Shown here one piece after another: positions 1-8,699 of a stretch of DNA of 61,075 nucleotides. The translations under genes were made by a program, and so were the position numbers. The notes under the pieces are model-generated. The model made no database searches and had not been told where the DNA came from. It worked only from the letters and a program-made list of their open reading frames with translations. Numbering within the stretch: the stretch's first letter is position 1; every line of letters starts with the position of its first letter. Source of the DNA: a virus; the IMG/VR virus record IMGVR_UViG_3300010883_000028, positions 1 through 61,075 of that record; one strand, written 5' to 3'.

Positions 1-96
1 TATTATTGCTGGATCGCCAGCAGTCTGACCTAATTCATTAGTTCTAGTAAACCACTCCTTAAAACTTATAAGTCTGCTAAAATCTAATACTGCCAT
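1..96 (-). CDS. Tail fibre/structural protein, N-terminal fragment (cut by window edge)
   Basis: The first 32 codons of a minus-strand gene starting at 96 (MAVLDFSRLISFKEW...) run off the left edge. A motif of the type NELGQTAGDPA resembles the T-x-x-GDPSAL stretch of the next gene, so the two are probably related structural proteins made together. The gene follows the stop of the 93-aa ORF directly. Function beyond 'virion structural' cannot be read from this fragment. Confidence 0.55.
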   Translation of the reverse strand, partial: MAVLDFSRLISFKEWFTRTNELGQTAGDPAII

Positions 97-378
97 TTAT
101 GCCATCGCTATCAGAGCAGGTCTAGGTATAGCGGCACCACCGGTCGCATTATCCAACTCAGTTTTCATTTCATTAACTGCGGCAACAAGATTACCTTTCG
201 CAGTTGTTGATAAACTACTTAAAGTTCCTTGCTCGTTATCTAATTCGTTTATACCAGCGACTACATCATTTGCAGTAGTTGTTAACGCAGAGGGGTCGCC
301 TAGAGTTGTTGATATTGTATTAGTTTTTTGTCTCCAGGTATCAATACTGTCTGTTCCGTTTACTACTGTAACTGCCAT
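97..378 (-). CDS. Small virion structural / fibre-associated protein (93 aa)
   Basis: A 93-aa protein with a Thr/Asn-rich stretch containing NTISTTLGDPSAL, then NDVVAGINELDNEQG and a short predicted helix. Motifs like this recur in tail-fibre-type proteins of marine T4-like phages (family knowledge; not checked by search). It lies between the fragment at the window edge and a coiled-coil protein, downstream of the giant fibre gene, and is probably co-transcribed as a late gene. The exact role is unknown. Confidence 0.6.
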   Translation of the reverse strand: MAVTVVNGTDSIDTWRQKTNTISTTLGDPSALTTTANDVVAGINELDNEQGTLSSLSTTAKGNLVAAVNEMKTELDNATGGAAIPRPALIAMA

Positions 379-379
379 A

Positions 380-607
380 TTATTTCTCCAATATTTGTTG
401 TATCATAGATTTGATACTACTCATCTCATCTTTAATACTATTTATCTCATCACACATAGTCTGCATTTTAACTTTTTCTGACTTTTTAGCAGTCTGAACT
501 GCCATGTATGTTTTATATTCACTAGTAGAAGTATTAATAATACCACTACTATATCTTTCTCTCTTTAATTCAGAATATCCATCAATTTGTATATGTCTAT
601 TACTCAT
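380..607 (-). CDS. Small coiled-coil protein, unknown (75 aa)
   Basis: A 75-aa protein whose C-terminal half (residues about 40-75: SEKVKMQTMCDEINSIKDEM then SSIKSMIQQILEK) shows heptad spacing of I/M/L and is likely a coiled coil. Its ATG overlaps the stop of the giant structural gene (TAATG), so translation is probably coupled. I do not recognise the family. The position within the fibre operon suggests a structural or assembly role. Confidence 0.6.
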   Translation of the reverse strand: MSNRHIQIDGYSELKRERYSSGIINTSTSEYKTYMAVQTAKKSEKVKMQTMCDEINSIKDEMSSIKSMIQQILEK

Positions 608-3600
608 TATAATGCCAGTGCTATTACCCTTAAATTCTTAATTTTAGGAACAAACGCAGTATTTGTTGACTTCATAACAATCTTAATTGCTACTGCAGAG
701 AATTCATTTAAATCAGATACTAGATGAGTTCTTTCTTTAAAGTCTGATATATTACCATCTGCAATATCAGCAGTTTCTTGAATAACTTTAGTCCAAGGTA
801 TTGTATCAAATGTCTGTTCTGCACCATCAGTTATTACTTTACGATATATTTCAATTGTACATGATGCAGGTCTGTTTGCTTCATATAAAATCTTAATTGC
901 AGTAGAAGGATTCGCTAAAGTAAATCTTCTAGTTAGATAGTTAGTCTTATTTGTTGCTCCACTTGGTGCAATATCATCTAAGAACTTTTCGTGTTGTTTA
1001 ACTGTTATACTATTTGTTGCCGATTCGTTTGTACCGGGGTTAGGAAGTACTGATATTGTTGCAGTTGTTCCATCGTTACTATAGTTAGTAATTAAATATT
1101 TTGCATTATTATTAGAATTAGATGCTCCAGAAACAGTTATATACTTACCAATGTCTAGCGTATCAAACAATGCTCTTACTCCAGAGTTTGTTGAAGTAAT
1201 ATTACCATTTGTATTTGATAGTGCGATAGTTGTTGCGGTTGCTACTGTTCTATCATCATGCGTTGCCATATTAACATCAGTTTCTACTAAACTATCAATT
1301 CTATTTGATATTAGACATAGTGATACTCTTTGTGTGTCAATCATAGGTGATACAAAATCATTAGTAGTATTCATTGTTGCTCGTAACTGTGCAGAATAAC
1401 CAACTGTTGCACTCTGATTATCATTAGAGAATACAACTTTAGTACCATCCATATTAATACTACTATTTTCAAATACTGGTTTAAATCCAGTGAACGCTCC
1501 ACCAACTCTTGATGTAATATTCATATCATAAGTTAGTGATGTGTTAGCAAAACGTAAGTTTGTTATTGTTGGTTGAACCACATCTGCAAGTATATTTCTA
1601 GTTGCTATGATATTTGCTCCACCAGTCAGGTCTGCAGTCAATCCACTCACGCCACCCACTACATTAGAACCTGTCACTTCGATTACATAAGAATCCATAG
1701 TGACTGGAGCAACGACTGTATGTGATCCATTTAATTCAGTTTCAGGTATACCATTTGTTGTTGAGTTAGCACCATAGAATCCAACTCCCACATTAGCAAA
1801 CTGAACAGTATCTCCAACTGCAAGTCCATGATTTGTCTGTGTTACACGAATTTTATTTGTGTTTACTGCAGTTTCGAATGGGTTGTTATTTAATTTTGTA
1901 AATCCATTTCTTCCATTATTGAAGTTTATAACTGCAACGCTATCAGTAAATGACGCACGATAGAAAGTCATCTTAATATCTCTATCTTGATACGGAGTCC
2001 ATGTACCACCATTCTGCGATAGGAACATTGTTCCAGTTAATGGATTTCTAGAAACTGTTCTATTGTCTCCAAGATTAGAACCCCCTAGTTCTGAGAAATA
2101 TACTTTACATCCAGGTTCATCAACTTTGATTAGAAGTGCATAAGTCACATCTTGTGCTAAAAATACAGGACTATCAAAAGTTACAGTAGTTGCAACTGAA
2201 GCATTCGCAGAAGTATTAACACTTGCCGCAGGTATAGTTTTCTGTTGTATAATCTTCTCACCAGGAAATCCATCTTTGGTATTTACTAGTTGAATAAGAA
2301 TAGGTCTTGTGCCAGCAGTTTGAAAGAATAAATCCATCTTAGTTAACATCACACCATCTAGTGCTTCAGATATATTAAAAGTTTGTGCTAAAGGATCATG
2401 GAAGGAGCCGTTACTATTATCATTATTATTATCTTGTTGTGGAGGATTATTTCTTGAGGTTCTTTGAAATCTTGTTGAACCTGTAATGTTTCTAGTAATT
2501 TCTCTATTTGCATTAACACGGTCTCTAGTAAACTCTGCTTGTCTTAGAGATAAAATTGTCTCTTCTTTTGTTTCATTCATACCAGTAGCACGGAATATCT
2601 TTTCTGCTTTTGTGGTATGTACTCCAATATCAATACTATTAGTAATACTATCGATTAATCTTAAAACTCTATCTCCAGTTCTAAATTTGACTGCATCTGT
2701 ATCCGGTACAACAAATACTCCAGTAATAGTTCCTTGTGCATCTGTAATAAGGTCAGAGTTGAATTGTTGTAAATTTTTATAAACATCTGTAGAAGTTGCA
2801 TCAGTTGTTCCGTTGATATCAGAAATTGTACATAGGTTTTTAACTCCTAGAGAATTATCTACTGCACCAGTTAATTGGTCAGATATTGCAAATCCATTCT
2901 TGATGTTTGCAATATGAATTACAACTGGCATACCATTTGCGTTTACTGTGCTATCTGGTCCTTGATAAGTTACAACACCAGACGCTTGTAATCTAGTAAC
3001 TGTTCCTCCTGAGGTATATGAAGTCATTGTTGCAATTGCAGTTCCAGTTGCATCGTTATTTACTATTGTAAATGTATTTGCTCCAGTGTTAACGCTTTCT
3101 ACTCTATACTTTCCAACATTAAGTTCTACTGCTCCAGCGATACTTGCAAATTCTACAATATGTCCGAGTGCAATACCTGAGACACTTGATGCCGTAATAG
3201 TAACTGTATTACCACTCTTAACTGCACTAGAAATACTAGTTGCGGTATGAACTTGATTTCTTACTACATCTCCAATTGCAAAGGCAGAAGCAGGATATGC
3301 AATAGTGGAATCAGGATCGGAGAATGTTCCGAAGAACCTTCCATTATCGGTATCTGCTTGACTTCCCGGATCTTGTAATGGAAAGAAATTAAAATCTGTT
3401 CTGTTAGTAGATGTTACTGTAAATTTATCATCTGGTTTAAAGTATGTTTGTACATTAACATTATCAAAGAATGGAAATACTTTTGTACTAGGTCTCATAG
3501 CATCTACATGAACATGAATAGGTAACTCACGCATATAAGGAATCATAGACATATCTACAATTCTATCGCCCATTGCTTTATCGACTGTACTATTTAAGAG

Positions 3601-6600
3601 TTTGGTTTCAACACCTTCTCTTACTTGTCCAACTTGTCGAGTTCCAGTTTGTTGTAATACGTTACCATTCCATCCACCTTGAACACCACTACCAATATTT
3701 CTTTCACCAGTGAAAACTTGTTCACCAAACCAGTTATCTTGCCATGATTCCCAAATCGTACCTTCAACTCCAATCTCATCTGCTAGGAATTGAATTGCAT
3801 CAAAATTATTATCATCAACAACAACTAAGTCTGGTCTACGAGTTGTATTCTTCCAATCGTCAGAAGCAGGTGTGAGTATCATCTCGCCAGTAAAGGCGGC
3901 AACTTTATATGCATTTACTTCCATAGCATCTGTTGCGTATGGATTCTTCAAATATTCTAGTTCACTGTAATTAAGTGTAACGATACCATCGGTATGTTTC
4001 TTATAGTTTGAAGCAAGTCTAGTAATGTCAGTACTAAGAACTTCTGTCATTGTAGCAATTTCAGTATGTGCCATAGGTCTTGCAATTCTACGTTTCATAT
4101 CAACTGCAACACGATAATCAGGAGAACCTACATTACCAATACCATGACCTTTGAAATTATCTACGATAAAACCATTCTTCAATCTAGGATTACCATCACT
4201 ATCAGGTATAAGTAAGTCTGTAGTTGCTTTTTCTAATAAGTTTAATGAACTAACTTCTTCAAGATTTGAAATTCTTGTTTCAAGTCTACCGATATCACGC
4301 ATTGTGTATCGTCTATTTTTAATTTTTTTAGCGAGTACTTCTGAAGTATTAATAACATAAGGTTTATATGTCACTTCAAAAAGTGTCATTGCTTTACCAA
4401 GGTCTAATGGTGGCACAGGATCAGTTGCCGGAACGCCAGGAATTACAATAAATTTTCCATCAAAGTTCATTGCAACTTTATCAATTCTTGCTAAGAAATA
4501 AGAGAAATCTGCTTCAAAGTTAGTGCCAATCATAGGTAACTGTGTACTAGATGCACCAGATGAAGTAAAGTTTACTCCAGCATCATCAATTCTAGGTCTA
4601 AAGTCGATAGCATCTCTCAAATCATAAGTATCACCATCACCATCAGGAGATGTATATGTAGGTATATCTTCATAAGCGATACTAGAATAACTATCTACAG
4701 AGAAATAATCTCCAGCAGTATGTGTAAAGTAATCGAAAGTTATTAGAAGTCTTCCAGTTGGTGCCGGACGACCTGCTTTTAATTTAATTCTTGCAAGGTC
4801 ATAATACGCATCTCTTTGTCCACTATCAAAATCATATCTATCAGTAATGTCTTGGTCACTTGAAGTTGCATTAGTTGAAAAATTTGCCGCCATCTTAACA
4901 GACTTCAATGCATAACCATCTGCTTTACCAAGTTCTACTTCTGTTACTTGCGCCGCCGCTTGAGTTGTTACTTGAAGCGTTGCATTTGAATTTAGTGATT
5001 TTGACTTTTCTGCACTAGCAGAGTTACGAACTTGAACAGACGCAATCAAAGAAACATTGATATTGTTTGTAGGATTAGCACCACTCGGTAGTGTTTTACC
5101 TAATAGATTACTAAAAGTAACTGTTCTATCACTATTCGATAGTACTATGTCTGCACTAGTTAAAGGAATAATTGCTCCTACGTTAGCACTAGCAAGAGTT
5201 CCACTACCAGCACTTGTTGCAATTAGAGTATAATTTTGTAAGTTTGATACAGATGTAAAACTTTCATCAGTATCTACAGTAAATGTTGCAGTACCTCCAG
5301 TTATACTTCTATCAGTACCACCCGTATGAGGATTATGTCTTCTTACTGTATATGAAGAAGATAATACGTTATCTGGATTTGAAGCACTACTACCACGAAT
5401 TTTTCTTGTTCTAAAGTATCCAGTTGGGAATATTAATTTTTTCTGGTCAGGTCGAATAAGTTCTGCAGAGAAACGCTTGACTGTACCACCTGATACTGCA
5501 GACGCACCATTTGCTACTAATTCTAGTGCTAGATTATTTGTTAGACTTGATACTTCTCCAATATCTATATCATTTAGGAAAAGTCTATCGCCAACTTTAA
5601 GTTGTGTGTTAATTGCAGTACCAACTCCAGTTACAGTTGGATCAGTACTAGCAACAGAAGCAGTACCAGAAAGAGTAATTAGTTTTGGTTCAATTTGGCA
5701 TTTAAATGTTGTACTACCTACTGAGGAGTTATCACCGAATGCTCTTGCATCTCTAGCAAAATCTTTTCCATCATTCATTTGTATATCAAATATACCAAGT
5801 TTGAATGTAACGGCAGTTATAGTACCAGTATAATCTCCATCGTGAAGTTGTAGACCTCTTAGGTTACAAGTACCAATAGATGCTGGCGAACCACCAAGAT
5901 GGTCATCATAGATGTGTATCTCTGGAAAGTTATTAATATCAGGAGAACCTGTAAGAGTATTTACAAGAATATAGTTACCAACATCTGTTTGAATTGGTGT
6001 ATCTACTACGCTATTGAATGTTCTTGGTTTGTCTGCATTGACAAATTTAGTGATTTGACTTTCTACTTCATAACCTTGTACATATGCTTTACCAGGTTCA
6101 ATATCTAGTGCGAGTTTAGTTGCATCTCCACTTTCTGTAGCAGTATAGATTCCTCTATTACTTCCTACAATTAGATGTTCACGAACATCCATTCTAAATG
6201 GTTTTACTTCATAATCTCCACTTTCATCATAAGTTCGTCTAGCGAATTCTTCTTGTAGAAAATTATAAGTTGCTTTGTCTACTAGTTTAGAAATTTGTCC
6301 ATGTTCAATTCTGGTCAATTCTACAAAGTTTACATCATCAACTGCAGTTAATGCTTTCTTAACTAGTGTAAGTGTAATTTTATATCTGTGGGCGCCGGGA
6401 GCGGCATAGTTAGATGAACCTTGTGCATTATCTTTTAATGTTGCATCTTCTTCTGGTGTCAGAGTTGATTGTGTAACTTGAAACCCGATACGATAAGAAG
6501 GAAAAGGACTATAGTTATCTAGTATAATAGTTTGTGCATCATTTGAAACAAAGAATCCATTGATAAAGAATACTCCAGCATTTATTCTTATTGCTGAACC

Positions 6601-7233
6601 TCTACCAACTGTATCACTGTCTCCTGCAGTAGATACTGCAGATGGATCGAATTTACTTGTTGTTGCTAGTAATGTAGAATTGACGGTACCAGTCGTTAAG
6701 AGTGATGCCGTCAATTCTGTAGTTTGATTAGCAGATAACTGAGCATTTTTAGCAGTAGTATTGTCAGCATTAAGAGATGTTACGTTTTCACCTATAGCAA
6801 AAGACTTTGTAGTATTATTAGTACCACTATCTTCATACTTGACATATAGTGTTAATGGAGTAGTTGAGGTCGCCGCAAGTGTTCCAATAACTCTCGCTTT
6901 AACACCAGTCTCAGAACCTGTAACAAGTTTGTTTACAAAGTCTGCTCTATAACTCTCTACGTTTTGTGCGTTAAATGTTGACTGGACTTTGACGTAATCA
7001 TATTCCAAATCATATGCAAGGTCTCCTGGTATAACCATAGAACCTTCTTTAAAAATGTGTCTTCCGTGACGCTCAATCTGATTTTGTAGTATTGACTGTA
7101 GTTGCGTCAACTCTCTCGCCTGAACTGGAAATCCAGGACGAAAGAGAACACGTTGAAAGTTCTTTGATTTTGCTCCAGTAGTACCCTCAAAATCATCATA
7201 GTATGGGTCTACATTAAAGTCTATAACTGCCAT
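607..7233 (-). CDS. Giant DUF4815-type tail/baseplate structural protein (2208 aa)
   Basis: A 2208-aa late structural protein. The N-terminus (MAVIDFNVDPYYDDFEG, then LFRPGFPVQARELTQLQSIL and GRHIFKEGSMVIPG) is characteristic of the DUF4815 family of large virion proteins in marine T4-like phages. The first ~1000 residues carry this domain. The rest is a long Thr/Ser/Asn-rich beta-type body, with a QDNNNDNSNGSFHDPLAQTF segment near residue ~1610, where a carbohydrate-binding-like region seems to begin. It lies after gp8, in the position of T4 gp9/gp10 and fibre genes, so it probably forms a large fibre or wedge appendage (inference). Confidence 0.8.
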   Translation of the reverse strand: MAVIDFNVDPYYDDFEGTTGAKSKNFQRVLFRPGFPVQARELTQLQSILQNQIERHGRHIFKEGSMVIPGDLAYDLEYDYVKVQSTFNAQNVESYRADFVNKLVTGSETGVKARVIGTLAATSTTPLTLYVKYEDSGTNNTTKSFAIGENVTSLNADNTTAKNAQLSANQTTELTASLLTTGTVNSTLLATTSKFDPSAVSTAGDSDTVGRGSAIRINAGVFFINGFFVSNDAQTIILDNYSPFPSYRIGFQVTQSTLTPEEDATLKDNAQGSSNYAAPGAHRYKITLTLVKKALTAVDDVNFVELTRIEHGQISKLVDKATYNFLQEEFARRTYDESGDYEVKPFRMDVREHLIVGSNRGIYTATESGDATKLALDIEPGKAYVQGYEVESQITKFVNADKPRTFNSVVDTPIQTDVGNYILVNTLTGSPDINNFPEIHIYDDHLGGSPASIGTCNLRGLQLHDGDYTGTITAVTFKLGIFDIQMNDGKDFARDARAFGDNSSVGSTTFKCQIEPKLITLSGTASVASTDPTVTGVGTAINTQLKVGDRLFLNDIDIGEVSSLTNNLALELVANGASAVSGGTVKRFSAELIRPDQKKLIFPTGYFRTRKIRGSSASNPDNVLSSSYTVRRHNPHTGGTDRSITGGTATFTVDTDESFTSVSNLQNYTLIATSAGSGTLASANVGAIIPLTSADIVLSNSDRTVTFSNLLGKTLPSGANPTNNINVSLIASVQVRNSASAEKSKSLNSNATLQVTTQAAAQVTEVELGKADGYALKSVKMAANFSTNATSSDQDITDRYDFDSGQRDAYYDLARIKLKAGRPAPTGRLLITFDYFTHTAGDYFSVDSYSSIAYEDIPTYTSPDGDGDTYDLRDAIDFRPRIDDAGVNFTSSGASSTQLPMIGTNFEADFSYFLARIDKVAMNFDGKFIVIPGVPATDPVPPLDLGKAMTLFEVTYKPYVINTSEVLAKKIKNRRYTMRDIGRLETRISNLEEVSSLNLLEKATTDLLIPDSDGNPRLKNGFIVDNFKGHGIGNVGSPDYRVAVDMKRRIARPMAHTEIATMTEVLSTDITRLASNYKKHTDGIVTLNYSELEYLKNPYATDAMEVNAYKVAAFTGEMILTPASDDWKNTTRRPDLVVVDDNNFDAIQFLADEIGVEGTIWESWQDNWFGEQVFTGERNIGSGVQGGWNGNVLQQTGTRQVGQVREGVETKLLNSTVDKAMGDRIVDMSMIPYMRELPIHVHVDAMRPSTKVFPFFDNVNVQTYFKPDDKFTVTSTNRTDFNFFPLQDPGSQADTDNGRFFGTFSDPDSTIAYPASAFAIGDVVRNQVHTATSISSAVKSGNTVTITASSVSGIALGHIVEFASIAGAVELNVGKYRVESVNTGANTFTIVNNDATGTAIATMTSYTSGGTVTRLQASGVVTYQGPDSTVNANGMPVVIHIANIKNGFAISDQLTGAVDNSLGVKNLCTISDINGTTDATSTDVYKNLQQFNSDLITDAQGTITGVFVVPDTDAVKFRTGDRVLRLIDSITNSIDIGVHTTKAEKIFRATGMNETKEETILSLRQAEFTRDRVNANREITRNITGSTRFQRTSRNNPPQQDNNNDNSNGSFHDPLAQTFNISEALDGVMLTKMDLFFQTAGTRPILIQLVNTKDGFPGEKIIQQKTIPAASVNTSANASVATTVTFDSPVFLAQDVTYALLIKVDEPGCKVYFSELGGSNLGDNRTVSRNPLTGTMFLSQNGGTWTPYQDRDIKMTFYRASFTDSVAVINFNNGRNGFTKLNNNPFETAVNTNKIRVTQTNHGLAVGDTVQFANVGVGFYGANSTTNGIPETELNGSHTVVAPVTMDSYVIEVTGSNVVGGVSGLTADLTGGANIIATRNILADVVQPTITNLRFANTSLTYDMNITSRVGGAFTGFKPVFENSSINMDGTKVVFSNDNQSATVGYSAQLRATMNTTNDFVSPMIDTQRVSLCLISNRIDSLVETDVNMATHDDRTVATATTIALSNTNGNITSTNSGVRALFDTLDIGKYITVSGASNSNNNAKYLITNYSNDGTTATISVLPNPGTNESATNSITVKQHEKFLDDIAPSGATNKTNYLTRRFTLANPSTAIKILYEANRPASCTIEIYRKVITDGAEQTFDTIPWTKVIQETADIADGNISDFKERTHLVSDLNEFSAVAIKIVMKSTNTAFVPKIKNLRVIALAL

Positions 7234-7255
7234 TTATTGCTCCGATGTCTTCTCT

Positions 7256-7286
7256 CTAAAAAAATACTATATTTGTTAATAGTATT
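7256..7286 (-). terminator. Rho-independent terminator after gp8 gene
   Basis: On the minus strand an 8-bp stem AATACTAT/ATAGTATT (7279-7286 with 7263-7270) closes an 8-nt loop and is followed by a run of T. It lies between the gp8 stop and the DUF4815 start, so it should limit read-through from the baseplate operon into the giant fibre gene. Confidence 0.65.
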
Positions 7287-7290
7287 TAGT

Positions 7291-8649
7291 CTAGAATTCA
7301 ATAACTAATTTAATGTCTTCAATTTGGTCAGAAGCACGATTAATTGGTCTACGATGTTCGATATACATGATATCACCACTATCTACTACGACTTCAGGAT
7401 TACCTAAACTAGAAACTGCTCCAGATGCGGAAGAAGTACCACCACTGACAGTTTCAGAACCTGTGAATGCCACAAATCCAGTAACGATGTCTTGATAGTA
7501 TCTAAGAGTTCTAGTTGATGCATTCCAGTCAATTACTTTTGCAGAAGCACTAGAAGAACCACCTGTGAGTGTTTCGTCAGTTGCAAACGTACCCGATAGA
7601 CCACCAGCGGCAAGTACAAGTGATTTAGTTGCACTAGCAGTTGTAGCAGTTAACTTATTAGTTGTACCAAATGCAAGTGGATCACGAACAAGACCTATTC
7701 TACGATAATCGTTAGAAACAGGAAAGTCTCCAGCGCCATCAGCATATTCAAGTCTTACGTTATTCATTACATAAAATCCACCTAGTTCGTCTACTGTAGA
7801 AGTAGAATGACCACCTGGAGGTGATATAATTGCTTTTACTGCTCCAGAAGAACCTCCACCACCTGATACGGTGACAGTTGCTTGTGTGAAGTTAGAACCT
7901 ACGCCTGTAATATTGATTACAGTAATAGCACCACCTGATACAGTTGCAGTTGCAGTTGCGCCTGATCCATCACCTACTATAGTGATAGTTGGTGCAGAAC
8001 TATATCCAGAACCACCATTCGTAATTTTATACTGCTTAATTTCGCCATTAGTTGCGGCGGCAGAAGTATCAAATTGCTCTTTGTAAGGTTGACCTGCTCC
8101 TGGATCAGAAGTAACATATCTAACTGGCATAAAGTCAGTAGATAAGAACTTCAGTGCATCAGCGGCAGAGATAGTATACATATATTTCCATATATATCCA
8201 TCTGCAGTTGTGATGTAACCAGTTGAAGTGCCAGTTGGTTTAGTTGTACTTGCAGTGTTACCATCGTTATTGATAACTTTGTACACGTTGTAATCGTCAG
8301 TCACCACATAGAATGTTGCGGCAAATAAACTTGTTGCTCCTGAGTTTGCAGTATTCGATGCCGAATAGTCATGTGCATATTCGTCATATGTTGTTCCTGA
8401 AACCCAATCTCTTCTTACTACTGCGTGTGTGATATCTGTTGAAGTAACACGTTTCATTGCGACCATATCGTCATACGAATTGAACGCCGTGTCGTTATTA
8501 TCTGCAGGAGTAGGAGGAGAGGTGTCATCGGCCCACGATTGTGGTCTACCGATAAACAGGTATATATTAGTTGCGGCACTCTCACTAAACGCTTCGATGT
8601 ATTGCTCGGCGTTGTGGATGCGGAACTTGTTGGTAATGATTGCGGCCAT
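7291..8649 (-). CDS. 8: Baseplate wedge protein gp8
   Basis: A 452-aa homologue of T4 gp8, a dimeric baseplate wedge subunit. The N-terminus (ITNKFRIHNAEQYIEAF, TNIYLFIGRPQSW) matches the start of T4 gp8, and the C-terminus (SGDIMYIEHRRPINRASDQI) closely parallels T4's SGEMIYMENRPPI. It is longer than T4 gp8 (~334 aa), mostly through Gly/Ser/Ala-rich beta-type repeats at residues ~205-270 (GSGYSSAPTITIVGDGSGA) and ~350-430. A T4-late box lies about 36 nt upstream and a terminator follows. Confidence 0.85.
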   Translation of the reverse strand: MAAIITNKFRIHNAEQYIEAFSESAATNIYLFIGRPQSWADDTSPPTPADNNDTAFNSYDDMVAMKRVTSTDITHAVVRRDWVSGTTYDEYAHDYSASNTANSGATSLFAATFYVVTDDYNVYKVINNDGNTASTTKPTGTSTGYITTADGYIWKYMYTISAADALKFLSTDFMPVRYVTSDPGAGQPYKEQFDTSAAATNGEIKQYKITNGGSGYSSAPTITIVGDGSGATATATVSGGAITVINITGVGSNFTQATVTVSGGGGSSGAVKAIISPPGGHSTSTVDELGGFYVMNNVRLEYADGAGDFPVSNDYRRIGLVRDPLAFGTTNKLTATTASATKSLVLAAGGLSGTFATDETLTGGSSSASAKVIDWNASTRTLRYYQDIVTGFVAFTGSETVSGGTSSASGAVSSLGNPEVVVDSGDIMYIEHRRPINRASDQIEDIKLVIEF

Positions 8650-8684
8650 TTTATCCTCTCTTAATTAATAAGTACTTATTACAT

Positions 8685-8692
8685 TATTTATA
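8685..8692 (-). promoter_or_regulatory. T4-type late promoter box TATAAATA for gp8
   Basis: The minus strand reads TATAAATA. With T4 spacing the start site falls near 8679, leaving a ~30-nt leader before the gp8 ATG at 8649. Confidence 0.6.
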
Positions 8693-8699
8693 AGACTTT